Below, in pieces: positions 10,307 through 18,342 of a stretch of DNA of 42,984 nt. The position numbers and the translations under genes were made by a program. The notes beneath the pieces were generated by a model. The model saw nothing but the letters and a program-made list of their open reading frames with translations. It made no database searches and was not told the DNA's origin. The DNA is taken from IMG/VR virus record IMGVR_UViG_3300021197_000233, positions 1-42,984 of that record, one strand, 5' to 3'. Each line of letters opens with the position of its first letter. Position 1 is the stretch's first letter. Source of the stretch: a virus.

Positions 10307-10448
10307 TCTCTAAAACTTTTTCTAGATTTGCAAAGTAGGCTCTGTTGAAACCAAACTCCCAATCACGATTATCTTTAGTATTAGGACGGTAGGGATTCCC
10401 TAACCGTCCTTTTTTAAATGCTTCTATACCTTTTTGAAAAGGTTTCAT
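10278..10448 (-). CDS. RMF-like small basic protein
   Basis: This is a 56-aa product, MKPFQKGIEAFKKGRLGNPY and onward. The pattern F-x2-G-x2-A-x2-G-x3-NPY ... W-x2-GF-x2-A resembles ribosome modulation factor and the related CrpP-like small proteins. RMF dimerises 70S ribosomes in starved bacteria, so a phage copy might alter host translation. The match rests on spacing of Gly, Asn-Pro-Tyr and Trp residues, not on a search. It overlaps both neighbours by short stretches, as is usual in this operon. Confidence 0.55.
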   Translation of the reverse strand: MKPFQKGIEAFKKGRLGNPYRPNTKDNRDWEFGFNRAYFANLEKVLENENKIRNRS

Positions 10449-10678
10449 TTACGAATCTCCTTCATAGCCTCTAACATTTTACGTAAGTACCACTCAGCTT
10501 TTTCCATATCCTCAACAGGATTACCTTTGTACCCATGACGGTGTTGATACTTAATTAAATTACCATGACAGTAACCCTTGAACTCTTCAGGTGTAAGTAC
10601 CTGTTTAATGTAATCAATACACTCAATGCCATCACCTAGTTTATAGTGGGCAGGATTATTTACCGCATCATAACTCAT
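10445..10678 (-). CDS. DUF3310 family protein
   Basis: This 77-aa protein shows the DUF3310 signature: NPAHYKLGDGIECIDYI, then GYCHGNLIKYQHRHGYKGN, then EDMEKAEWYL. The family is common in phages next to nucleotide-metabolism and replication genes and is sometimes called nucleotide kinase-like, but the biochemical role is not established. Start and stop overlap the neighbours (ATGA with the 148-aa gene). Confidence 0.8.
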   Translation of the reverse strand: MSYDAVNNPAHYKLGDGIECIDYIKQVLTPEEFKGYCHGNLIKYQHRHGYKGNPVEDMEKAEWYLRKMLEAMKEIRK

Positions 10679-11121
10679 CGTATTTCTACTAGCTCCGCTT
10701 CTGTATAAGGAATGTGAAAGAACAATTCTCCTTTTCGTATGTACCTACCTTTTGCTTCTCCTAAACTTTCTTGTGTTAGCTTGGTATCTTTAATACGCCA
10801 AGCCTGTTTCATGTCGCTACGAAATACATAGAAGTTAAGAACTCCATTTGTTCCTTCGTATTTATCTAGTAGTCTTTGTTTTCTTTCTGGTATTCTAATC
10901 TCAGCCCAATGCTCAGGCCAATCCTCATCCCATGCTACCTTTACTTCTGCTTCGTTAAAGTAAGTGTACCCATCTTTTTCTGACACTACATCAGCGTAAT
11001 AGTCTTCTTTATCTTGAAGAATTGTATGACCTTTAGATTCTAAGTGTTTGATCAGAGCTTCTTTAGCTTTACCATCGTAGGCTTTGTAAAGAGAACGATT
11101 AAACTTTTTTCTTACTGCCAT
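10675..11121 (-). CDS. Putative PD-(D/E)XK-type nuclease
   Basis: This 148-aa protein contains DVV(x)9NEAEVK followed by WAEIRIPERKQRLL. That spacing of Asp, Glu and Lys fits a restriction-like nuclease core (D...ExK). I recall similar proteins in marine phage replication operons. It lies beside DUF3310 and Endo VII, in keeping with DNA processing or host DNA degradation. The catalytic assignment is inference, and the protein could instead be a non-catalytic member of the fold. Confidence 0.5.
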   Translation of the reverse strand: MAVRKKFNRSLYKAYDGKAKEALIKHLESKGHTILQDKEDYYADVVSEKDGYTYFNEAEVKVAWDEDWPEHWAEIRIPERKQRLLDKYEGTNGVLNFYVFRSDMKQAWRIKDTKLTQESLGEAKGRYIRKGELFFHIPYTEAELVEIR

Positions 11122-11135
11122 TTTTAGTATCCTTA

Positions 11136-11516
11136 TTATTTACCAGTTAAGTATTTTAGTGCTCTTTGAACTCCCTCTTTATTGTCACCTAGCAATGCAA
11201 TACCAGAATTACATTTACCACAGAGCCAACCTCTGAATGAAAGTGTATCATGACAATGATCTAAGTTCAAGTCTTTATTATCAAAATCTTCTTTGCAACA
11301 CTCACAAAAACCAAGCTTCTTTGGTGCAGTATTGTGAAGATTTTTTAGTATTAAGTTCTCCTCTTTTTCACACGTCTTACAAGACTTAACCCTGTAGTTA
11401 TTTAATCTGTCTGACCTGTGCCTAAAGTTACTTAGGGGTAAATATTTTTTACAGTTTCTACATTGAACATCTCCATCTGATTTACTCTCAACTATGGGGA
11501 ATAATTCTAGTTGCAT
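11136..11516 (-). CDS. Recombination endonuclease VII
   Basis: This 126-aa protein matches the phage Endo VII family. It has a zinc-binding set of cysteines (CRNCKKYLPLSNF, CKTCEKE, CECC) and the treble-clef/HNH-like motif LDHCHDTLSFRGWLCGKCN followed by GIALLGDN. Endo VII resolves branched DNA and Holliday junctions before packaging. The T4 enzyme is 157 aa, and the short phage forms are nearer this length. The gene overlaps its upstream neighbour by 1 nt (TAATG). Confidence 0.9.
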   Translation of the reverse strand: MQLELFPIVESKSDGDVQCRNCKKYLPLSNFRHRSDRLNNYRVKSCKTCEKEENLILKNLHNTAPKKLGFCECCKEDFDNKDLNLDHCHDTLSFRGWLCGKCNSGIALLGDNKEGVQRALKYLTGK

Positions 11517-11704
11517 TACGCACCTTTAGGTAATTCAAAACAATATGTATTTGCTGTAGCATCTGGTGATGGCTTAGTGCTCACCAATCTATCTTCCATT
11601 GTTGTAGCTACTTGCATACAGGTTTTATAATCTGGAAACAGAGAGTGGAAAGCTTGTACTTTCATATCTCCTTGAAAGGTCATGATGAGCACTAGCACAT
11701 ACAT
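11516..11704 (-). CDS. Small exported or membrane-anchored protein, unknown
   Basis: This 62-aa protein has a short hydrophobic N-terminus (MYVLVLIMTF) and two cysteines (CMQVATT, YCFEL), which suggests a periplasmic disulfide-bonded peptide. It is coupled to the 30-aa membrane peptide upstream (stop and start overlap at 11704) and to Endo VII downstream. Function unknown. Confidence 0.6.
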   Translation of the reverse strand: MYVLVLIMTFQGDMKVQAFHSLFPDYKTCMQVATTMEDRLVSTKPSPDATANTYCFELPKGA

Positions 11705-11796
11705 TAGAACATACCTGAGATCATATCCACTGCTAGTGGGATAACAAGATCTGCTACTACTATTGCACCTGCAATAAATGTCATTACTTCAAACAT
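11704..11796 (-). CDS. 30-aa transmembrane micropeptide
   Basis: This short ORF encodes MFEVMTFIAGAIVVADLVIP and ten more residues, nearly all hydrophobic. A strong SD (AAAGGAG, 7 nt before the ATG at 11796) and exact stop-start overlap with the next gene argue that it is translated. It is one of several tiny single-helix proteins in this operon. Function unknown. Confidence 0.55.
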   Translation of the reverse strand: MFEVMTFIAGAIVVADLVIPLAVDMISGMF

Positions 11797-11807
11797 ATTT
11801 TTCTCCT

Positions 11808-13706
11808 TTATGTTATGTCTACTATTTCACAAACGTCACCAGAGCAAGCCATAGTTTGCATTGCTACAGTATTGTCTTCACTTTCATACGAAGCCAGCTT
11901 AGTCCAATCAATAGTCTCTGGCATACAAGATAACAAAGTTTTGTAATCATGCTTACCTATGTCTTGATAGGGTGCTTGCTGATAAGTATGTTCGTTATAA
12001 GGTAGGAAAGATACACCTGACATTTCATCAAAGTGTTTGTAAACAAACGCACCTACTTCAAACCACTCATCCTTTCGGACATTTATTGTAACGCTTGGCT
12101 TATGCTCACACCATGAACGTTGATATGCAAGCCATATCTCTAGCTGTTCTATCGCAGTCATATCTTTTGTAACTACAGATCCTTTAGGAGATTGAACAGG
12201 AAAGCTAAACACTGTGGTTTGATCTGGCTTCATAACACAAGGCTCACTAGGTATTCTCTGGTCAATCATAAATTGTGTTAGCGGATCTTTATTATCACCA
12301 CGGACAGTACGGATATAATAGGTACTGTGGCGAGCATGTATGCCACTGGCACTATCCACCAGTTGCGAGACTGTTCCCGATGGTTTGACGCATGTAATTG
12401 CAGCAGCAACAGGTATATTAAGACGGTCAGACCATTCAGCATTAGTAGATACAGCGATCCCACGAAGATGTTCAAGAGTCTTCTCCAAACCTTTATTCTT
12501 TAGAGTCATCAAGGGATTGTCCATTATCCCTGTGAGTGACACACCAAGCAGTCGCTCTTCTTCTGTATTTCTAGACCACACTTTTCGCAGATAGGGGAAC
12601 TTTGTGTATGTAGACTGTATGGTTCCCAAAATAGTTGCCATACGGACTTTTCTTTCCAAATCTTTGAGACTGTCTGTGGCACGGATAACAACTTCTGTAA
12701 GGTTACAGAACTGATTAGGACGCAAGATGATTTCACTGCATGGGTTAGTTCCAAACTCGTAGTTAGGATCACGCCTACCATTCTTTTCAGCTTGCTTCTT
12801 ACTTGCTTGACGATTGAATACACCACGTTCTCCACTCCCTGATTCTACTAATGCCATCCACTCTCTCATGAATGAAACAGCATCTGGTTTTTCTGTGTAA
12901 CTAACACTGTTATTAGCTAAGGCACGTTGTGGATCATTCTCCCACCATGCACCTGACTTAGCATGACGCATTCGATCATCTGACAAGTTAGATAAACTAA
13001 TCATAGCTGACCTACGTACACCACCTACGACAACTACCTCACCAATCTTACACATAATGTCATGACACTCAATGCTAGATAGCTTACGTCCTTGTGCATT
13101 CTTAAAGGTAGTGATAACAAAGTTGAACAACTCAACAAGAGGTGCTGGACCAGAGGCTCGACCACCAAAGGTCTTAAGCTTTGCACCTGCAGGACGTACC
13201 AAACTTACATCCCACTTAGGGATTTCACCAGCCCAGAGGAGAGCAAGAACTTGACGAAGAGCTTTAGCCCAACCTTCCTTACTGTCTTTGACGACGATAG
13301 TAGTGTCACTATTAAACAACTCCGGGATCTCAGGGAGCTTACTAATGAACTGCCTTTCAACACTGAAGCCGACACCAGTACCACACAAGAGGATAAACAT
13401 AGCCTCATCGAAGGACTTAGGGTCATCTACGGGTAGGTAGCTGCAGTTGTACATACAAGTATTGTCACGATCAGCAGCAGGACCAGCAGTCATCATGGCT
13501 CGCATAGAGGGCATGACATCTAAGTTGAGAATGGAAAACATTAAGTCATCCTTAGTTTTCTCATCGATCCTATTCCCTACTACATTGTTAATGTAGCGAT
13601 CTACTGTCTCTCCCCAAGACTCTCTTCGCCCTTCATCTTCAAGCCATCGTGCATACCGTGAAGTATGGATGAAAGATTGATAGTCTGTTGGTAGGTAGTT
13701 ATTCAT
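11808..13706 (-). CDS. nrdJ: Adenosylcobalamin-dependent ribonucleotide reductase (class II)
   Basis: This 632-aa protein reduces ribonucleotides to deoxyribonucleotides using coenzyme B12 to make the thiyl radical. Visible landmarks are a CMYNCSYLPVDDP segment near residue 85, GTGVGFSVE, NPCSEIILRPNQFCNLTE near residue 320 (the NPCSE motif carries the radical Cys and the Glu), and a C-terminal redox pair CSGDVC at 621-626. The layout matches the monomeric RTPR type of Lactobacillus, though about 100 residues shorter. No NrdA/NrdB pair is present in the window, so dNTP supply here depends on host cobalamin. It is followed directly by mazG, with thyX further along the operon. Confidence 0.93.
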   Translation of the reverse strand: MNNYLPTDYQSFIHTSRYARWLEDEGRRESWGETVDRYINNVVGNRIDEKTKDDLMFSILNLDVMPSMRAMMTAGPAADRDNTCMYNCSYLPVDDPKSFDEAMFILLCGTGVGFSVERQFISKLPEIPELFNSDTTIVVKDSKEGWAKALRQVLALLWAGEIPKWDVSLVRPAGAKLKTFGGRASGPAPLVELFNFVITTFKNAQGRKLSSIECHDIMCKIGEVVVVGGVRRSAMISLSNLSDDRMRHAKSGAWWENDPQRALANNSVSYTEKPDAVSFMREWMALVESGSGERGVFNRQASKKQAEKNGRRDPNYEFGTNPCSEIILRPNQFCNLTEVVIRATDSLKDLERKVRMATILGTIQSTYTKFPYLRKVWSRNTEEERLLGVSLTGIMDNPLMTLKNKGLEKTLEHLRGIAVSTNAEWSDRLNIPVAAAITCVKPSGTVSQLVDSASGIHARHSTYYIRTVRGDNKDPLTQFMIDQRIPSEPCVMKPDQTTVFSFPVQSPKGSVVTKDMTAIEQLEIWLAYQRSWCEHKPSVTINVRKDEWFEVGAFVYKHFDEMSGVSFLPYNEHTYQQAPYQDIGKHDYKTLLSCMPETIDWTKLASYESEDNTVAMQTMACSGDVCEIVDIT

Positions 13707-14089
13707 CTATTATCTCCGCTTCCCTTTAGTACACCACGTTGCTCTCTGTCATCTAGCTTTGCCATGTTCATCTCCATAACCTTACGTAGATTACCACCGA
13801 AGATGTTTGCCAAGGCTGTTGTGTAGAACAACACATCACCTAACTCTTTCAATATATCTTCATCACTGAATCTATTCTTGTCACGAAAGAGCTTCTTTAC
13901 TTTTTCAGATACCTCACCTGCTTCACCTGACAGACCTAGAGTATTTTCTACGAGACGATCACGCCCCTTAGTAAGTATCTTGTCCTCTACAAACTGACTA
14001 TAGAAACGGACTGGATCTTTCTCATAGTCTGGACTGTTCTGAAACATATCAAAATATCCAAACGCTTCTAGATCACTTCGATTGATCAT
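13703..14089 (-). CDS. MazG-like nucleotide pyrophosphohydrolase
   Basis: This 128-aa product has the all-alpha NTP-PPase motif GLSGEAGEVSEKVKK (ExxE) and the second acidic motif KELGDVLFY (ExxD). Phage MazG proteins hydrolyse non-canonical or excess nucleotides, or alarmones, during infection. I prefer ATG 14089, which has an AAGG eight bases upstream, over an in-frame GTG at 14098 that overlaps the same SD. It overlaps the nrdJ start by 4 nt (ATGA) and the 68-aa gene upstream. Confidence 0.85.
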   Translation of the reverse strand: MINRSDLEAFGYFDMFQNSPDYEKDPVRFYSQFVEDKILTKGRDRLVENTLGLSGEAGEVSEKVKKLFRDKNRFSDEDILKELGDVLFYTTALANIFGGNLRKVMEMNMAKLDDREQRGVLKGSGDNR

Positions 14090-14279
14090 CCTTATCACCT
14101 TCTAATGATTGACGTAGCTCATCTGTTTTCATCTGTTGAATTGCAGTTACACACTGCAGCATGTGATTCAAAAGAGTTGAAGAGTTAGACCCAAGGTTAA
14201 GAATATTAACCATCTCTTTTTGAGCGTCAGTAAAGTCTTCAATCTCATATTCTTTTTCATCTAGTGTTAATTTAGTCAT
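14073..14279 (-). CDS. Small phage protein, DUF6447-like
   Basis: This 68-aa protein has a beta-hairpin-like start (TKLTLDEKEYEIEDF) followed by a helical region (LLNHMLQCVTAIQQM). The 'L-x-LDGKEYDLEDL' opening resembles a short phage family I recall as DUF6447. The role is unknown. It overlaps mazG by 17 nt and the 54-aa gene by 8 nt. Confidence 0.6.
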   Translation of the reverse strand: MTKLTLDEKEYEIEDFTDAQKEMVNILNLGSNSSTLLNHMLQCVTAIQQMKTDELRQSLEGDKDDQSK

Positions 14280-14436
14280 CTGCTTTTACCTCACAGTTTG
14301 TTACAGTTATATCATCTAAGTCATACAGTATTCCCTGTATGAGTTCTTGGATTACGTTCAGATTAAATCTAGGATCTGACTCAAAAAAGTTTGCCGCTGG
14401 ATCTACATCAATATTTAAAGTCACCTCATATTTCAT
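14272..14436 (-). CDS. Small acidic protein, unknown
   Basis: A 54-aa ORF starting MKYEVTLNIDVDPAANFFES, with the SD AGGAG 8 nt before the ATG. It is acidic and probably a small alpha/beta fold. It overlaps the following gene by 8 nt, which supports translation. No family recognised. Confidence 0.55.
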   Translation of the reverse strand: MKYEVTLNIDVDPAANFFESDPRFNLNVIQELIQGILYDLDDITVTNCEVKADD

Positions 14437-14474
14437 GGTGGAAACTCCTAGTTATACTCAACAAACACCTCATG

Positions 14475-14714
14475 TCAATCACCATGTTCAATCTCAATAG
14501 GTTCAATGTTCTTTTGAAAGTACTTTATCATTTCGTATGCCTCGTTAAAACTATCAAAGAAATATTCTACAGATTCTATCTTGCCATCTACCTCTACCTT
14601 ACACAGATTAAAATGTACATCTTCTGCATCAGGAATGTCACAAGGGTACGGCCCAGATATTACATCCCAAATTTTTACAGTCTTATCTTGCATGTCACTG
14701 TTTGTCATTGTCAC
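14475..14714 (-). CDS. Small acidic protein, unknown
   Basis: A 79-aa acidic protein (KIWDVISGPYPCDIPDAEDV...) with an aromatic C-terminal helix (FFDSFNEAYEMIKYF). It overlaps the nuclease gene upstream by 20 nt. Either M1, M3 or M8 could be the start. No catalytic motif or family is recognised. Confidence 0.55.
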   Translation of the reverse strand: MTMTNSDMQDKTVKIWDVISGPYPCDIPDAEDVHFNLCKVEVDGKIESVEYFFDSFNEAYEMIKYFQKNIEPIEIEHGD

Positions 14715-15045
14715 CTCTGAGTAATTGTATGTAATGATCTAGCTCTGTTATAACTAACCACTTTTGTCTGTCGCTGCGATAGAAAACAACAGGTGGATTC
14801 TTTGTGTGATTGTCAGCTTGTTTCATCCAATCATACACAGTTTTTAAACCAGACTTCCTACGTTTAACTTCTATTGATATGGGTATTAACTTACGTGCTG
14901 CAGGTGATAGCTGTATATCTGCACCAGTATCGCCCATAACAGTGGACTTAACATCATCAGGCTCAAGCTCAGGGAAAGCTTCTAGTAAAGCATCCCTGAT
15001 CTCTTGCTGGCCTAACCTGCCTTTCTGTTTACCCTGCTTACTCAA
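14695..15045 (-). CDS. PD-(D/E)XK endonuclease, Holliday-junction-resolvase-like
   Basis: This 116-aa protein carries the compact nuclease core GDTGADIQLSPAARK followed by IPISIEVKRR (D...ExK), then FYRSDRQKWLVI. The size and motif spacing match small phage resolvase/VRR-like endonucleases. It sits next to the exonuclease and SSB, so recombination or resolution of replication intermediates is likely. Start and stop overlap the neighbours (ATGA). Confidence 0.7.
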   Translation of the reverse strand: MSKQGKQKGRLGQQEIRDALLEAFPELEPDDVKSTVMGDTGADIQLSPAARKLIPISIEVKRRKSGLKTVYDWMKQADNHTKNPPVVFYRSDRQKWLVITELDHYIQLLRGDNDKQ

Positions 15046-15896
15046 TCTATTAACTCAGGTACTTTAGGTTTCTTAACCACATCAATTAAATACTCCTTAC
15101 GTCCACCAGCATATTGAAACACTCTTGCTTCAGGCCAACATATCTTTCTGTACTCACAACCTGAACAAGCAAACGTAAGCTTAGTGTTTTCAGATGTATC
15201 TGACTGTGGTATAGGTGCAATACGTTCTTCTGGTAACTCACCTGACACAACTTCTTTTACTTTCTTAACCTCTTGCTCTTTATTTTTTAACTCCTCGGTG
15301 AAATCGTAAGTATCTAAACAAAGTTCAAAAGTATCTTTCTGTACGACAAGAAAGGCACCACGCTTTTTATCTGTTACAAGTGGATCATCCTTACCTGCAT
15401 AAACGTATGAACTCAACTGACTAATGTAACCGTAAGGATCATCATCACGTAGCACATGGTTCTTAAACTTCTGCATTCCATATCGTGATGCAGACTTAAC
15501 ATCTATTGTTACACCGTCAATGACTGCATCCCTGTGACCCTTGATACCATGAACAGAGAGTCTGTCTTGTTCTCCCTGTACATCGTGTCCTGCTGCCCTC
15601 GCTAAGGCAAGGATAAGAGTTTCTAAAAGATCCCCGTAAAAGAAAAGACCCAGTAGCTGGGGCTTTAATGGTGCAGCTTCCTCTGTTTTATTTATTCTAT
15701 ACCAAGTCTTTCTTTTACAGGGTGAACCCACAGAGGATAAACTTAAATATCCTCTGGGCTTCTGAGGTTCCTTAAACCTATCGTGTGCAACGTCAGCTAT
15801 ATTACGTGCTAAGTACTCTGTAATTGTTCTATCCCACCCACCCTTTCCTTCAATTACAGAGTAAATATCTTCGACTATTGTATCTATCTTAGGCAT
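15042..15896 (-). CDS. Cas4/RecB-type exonuclease with Fe-S cysteines
   Basis: This is a 284-aa PD-(D/E)XK nuclease. GHRDAVIDG-VTIDVKSAS supplies the Asp and the D-x-K catalytic residues. A cysteine near the start (SPCKRKTWYR) and a C-terminal trio (CSGCEYRKIC) form a Cas4/AddB-like iron-sulfur cluster. In podoviruses of this type the enzyme takes the place of the T7 gp6 5'-3' exonuclease, degrading host DNA or primers. It is flanked by SSB and DNA polymerase upstream. The SD is GGAG, about 9 nt before ATG 15896. Confidence 0.8.
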   Translation of the reverse strand: MPKIDTIVEDIYSVIEGKGGWDRTITEYLARNIADVAHDRFKEPQKPRGYLSLSSVGSPCKRKTWYRINKTEEAAPLKPQLLGLFFYGDLLETLILALARAAGHDVQGEQDRLSVHGIKGHRDAVIDGVTIDVKSASRYGMQKFKNHVLRDDDPYGYISQLSSYVYAGKDDPLVTDKKRGAFLVVQKDTFELCLDTYDFTEELKNKEQEVKKVKEVVSGELPEERIAPIPQSDTSENTKLTFACSGCEYRKICWPEARVFQYAGGRKEYLIDVVKKPKVPELID

Positions 15897-15906
15897 AACC
15901 TACTCC

Positions 15907-16446
15907 TTAAAACGGGATTTCTTCTGACACAAGTTCAGCTTTAGGTGCTGCTGCCGCAGCTACACTACCTGATGTTACATCCTTAGTGAAAGGATCAGGC
16001 CCAGAGTTACCACCTGCACCATCATATGATACATGTTTCATAACCTTAACACGTTCAAGCCGTGTAGTTACAGTACTATACTGTTTGTTTTTGTAGATGT
16101 CTAACTCTACTAGAACCTCTGAACCATTACCAATTGGCCCATCAGATTCAAAGCTCCACTCTGAACCATCTGGTTTGTATACTGTAGGTGCTCCACCATC
16201 CCAATCATTGGGGGTTTCAAACTTACGTGTAAACTTGAATGCACGTCCTCGTCCTTCTGGATCATCCTTACCTGATGACATACATCCAGAAGCTTTAACA
16301 CGGGCAGTGTTGTCTTCATCGAGAATCATCTCGATAGTACAACGTCCGTTAGTGTCTTGCCACTGACCCTGATACCCATCAAGGTCACGGTTTTCTTCAA
16401 ATACTTTTGCCCATTGAGCAATACCTGTTACTGTTATTTTAGCCAT
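15907..16446 (-). CDS. Single-stranded DNA-binding protein
   Basis: This 179-aa protein looks like a phage SSB of the T7 gp2.5 kind. It has a beta-rich body with aromatic and basic residues (FKFTRKFETPNDWDGG, ELDIYKNKQYSTVTTRLERVKVM), a flexible Gly/Ala linker, and an acidic tail ending EEIPF. That tail resembles the DIPF tail SSBs use to bind polymerase and nucleases. It lies between polymerase and exonuclease. A candidate promoter with an inverted repeat lies just upstream (16476-16505), so it may be expressed more than its neighbours. Confidence 0.75.
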   Translation of the reverse strand: MAKITVTGIAQWAKVFEENRDLDGYQGQWQDTNGRCTIEMILDEDNTARVKASGCMSSGKDDPEGRGRAFKFTRKFETPNDWDGGAPTVYKPDGSEWSFESDGPIGNGSEVLVELDIYKNKQYSTVTTRLERVKVMKHVSYDGAGGNSGPDPFTKDVTSGSVAAAAAPKAELVSEEIPF

Positions 16447-16475
16447 TCGCTAACTCCTTTAAAGACTAGAATTGA

Positions 16476-16505
16476 ATTGTAGCATGTGTTGAAAAGTACA
16501 TGCAA
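16476..16505 (-). promoter_or_regulatory. Candidate sigma70-like promoter for SSB gene, with inverted repeat
   Basis: On the minus strand TTGCAT (16505-16500) and TACAAT (16481-16476) are separated by 18 bp. The inverted repeat GCATGT-N10-ACATGC (16482-16503) fills the spacer and could bind a regulator. The 66-bp gap between polymerase and SSB is one of the few in this operon. Confidence 0.4.
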
Positions 16506-16512
16506 GAACTTT

Positions 16513-18342
16513 TTAATGTATTTCGGAATATTTATTTCCGAACTGCACATCAATACCTAGATCAACATTAAGTTTTAACTCCTTATTTAGTTTATTAATA
16601 GCATTAACAAGCCTACGTTGATGATGTTCTTCATGTCCTTTCTTAACAAGGTTAATTGATTCATCATGAAACTGGCCTACGATATTAGGTCTTGCTACAC
16701 GATAGTAAGCTACCCACTTATCAAAACAGTAAGCACCTGTAGATTGGTTGAGTGTAGAGAATACATCCTTCTCATATCGAAGAGTATGCCAGAACTTGCT
16801 GACAGGATTTTGTACCCACATCTGCCCATTGATAAGCTTTACTTTCTTTATGTTGTCTGCAGCAAACTCTGCGACAGACCAGTTACGTTTCCAATAGGCA
16901 TGTAAAAGTTTTCTAGCTTCTGCCTCTGTCATACCAGTCTCTCTAGATAATTTTGCAGCACCAACACCATAGGTAGCTGAGTAATTAACAACCTTATAGT
17001 TTTTTCGTAGTGACTTTAAACTAATCTGACCTGAGTTGTGCTTATCTATATCAGCCTGTGTTACTGCCCCAGCATGTTTAGCTAAGTCTAAGTGTGGATC
17101 AAACCCATCCTTTGACATCTCTTCTACATACTTAGGATCGTAAGGTTTCATATAGTGTCGTTTGGTTGTGTCTTCAAGTGATGTCATATCTGCACCACAC
17201 AATACATAACCTTCTGGTGCTACAAGACAACCACGTATTTCTTTCCCCCAAGGTTTATCTATACCCGGAAGATTTACTAAAGGCTTTTTGTGTTTGAACC
17301 TTAGTGTATTAGTAAGACCTTCAATCTCTGCCTTGACATAACCATTAACCTGACAATCAAGCATACCCTTAAAGATACCCAGTCTGTGTTGAATGACAGT
17401 AAGACCATCAAGTACACTGACTGTAGGGTTGGCATCAATCAACAACTTAACTGAGTTAGTAAGCTCACCGTTCTTTCGTACCTGTGGTATTTTACGATCC
17501 TCAACAAACTTAAACGTACAAGGTTTCCAACCTAGATCAAATAGCCATGCCTTTACCTGATCACTGGACTTAGGGTTAGGCTCTTCAACTCCTTTTACTA
17601 TTTCTATTTCGCCGATATAGTTAGAGGGATGCATATGCTCTAGAAGTAAAGCATTCCATTCAGCACCCTGCTTAGATAGTGATCCATCTTTTTTGTGCAT
17701 TACCTTTGGCTTTGACTTCTTTCTAAACAAAGTACGCATAGGCATTACTGTTTTTAATTCAGTAATCTTTTCGTCCTGTTCAGTTTTTAATTTAGCTACA
17801 CAATCTTGAGCAAGATCAAGGTCAAGCTTCCAACCACTTTCTTCTGCGGCATAAGCACATTTCATCTTGAAGGTAAGATATTGTAAGAACCTGTCAAGAT
17901 TAGGCTTATCTTTGTAAACCATCATGAATCTTTGGATAAGATTTTCCCAAAGTCTTTTAGTTATTTTAACATCTTCTTGACACCTATGTATGTACTCTTC
18001 TTGAGATAGGTTTACCCAATCATTTATCTCTGGCTTTGGTACACCAAAGTCTTCACCAAAAGAATCAAGATTATGCTTAGGTCTATCAGTATTAATTACC
18101 CATGACATAGGTAATGTATCATACAACTTAGCTTTAATTTTAATACCTAAGATCTTTTCTAATAATGGTACATCATAACGTACAATGTTATGACCTATCA
18201 AAACCTTTTGATTAAGTAGTATGTTTCTCATTGCATCATAGTCACTGGTAGAACCCATAGGGATTCCATCTGTAGTGAACGACATGCAGTGTATTTTAGT
18301 GGCATCATCCAAGAGGCCATCAGCTTCTACATCAAATATCAT
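16513..18342 (-). CDS. Family A DNA polymerase
   Basis: This is a 609-aa replicative polymerase of the PolA/T7 type. The 3'-5' exonuclease domain opens at residue 4 (DVEADGL, D-x-E motif), with IGHNIVRYDVPLL as Exo II. Polymerase motif A is GADMTSLED near residue 384, keeping the catalytic Asp and the steric-gate Glu. Motif B is RKNYKVVNYSATYG and motif C is FHDES with the Asp near 560. It is about 100 residues shorter than T7 polymerase. The start codon overlaps the primase-helicase stop (ATGA), which suggests coupled synthesis. Confidence 0.93.
   Translation of the reverse strand: MIFDVEADGLLDDATKIHCMSFTTDGIPMGSTSDYDAMRNILLNQKVLIGHNIVRYDVPLLEKILGIKIKAKLYDTLPMSWVINTDRPKHNLDSFGEDFGVPKPEINDWVNLSQEEYIHRCQEDVKITKRLWENLIQRFMMVYKDKPNLDRFLQYLTFKMKCAYAAEESGWKLDLDLAQDCVAKLKTEQDEKITELKTVMPMRTLFRKKSKPKVMHKKDGSLSKQGAEWNALLLEHMHPSNYIGEIEIVKGVEEPNPKSSDQVKAWLFDLGWKPCTFKFVEDRKIPQVRKNGELTNSVKLLIDANPTVSVLDGLTVIQHRLGIFKGMLDCQVNGYVKAEIEGLTNTLRFKHKKPLVNLPGIDKPWGKEIRGCLVAPEGYVLCGADMTSLEDTTKRHYMKPYDPKYVEEMSKDGFDPHLDLAKHAGAVTQADIDKHNSGQISLKSLRKNYKVVNYSATYGVGAAKLSRETGMTEAEARKLLHAYWKRNWSVAEFAADNIKKVKLINGQMWVQNPVSKFWHTLRYEKDVFSTLNQSTGAYCFDKWVAYYRVARPNIVGQFHDESINLVKKGHEEHHQRRLVNAINKLNKELKLNVDLGIDVQFGNKYSEIH

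Noticed and set aside
12278-13436. Several open frames on both strands across the nrdJ gene
   Set aside because: They overlap NrdJ motifs in other frames and have no SD or domain. The NrdJ frame fully accounts for the region.
14391-14720. Rightward 109-codon frame
   Set aside because: It runs antisense through two leftward genes with good starts, and the product is an irregular hydrophobic and Cys-rich sequence typical of shadow frames.
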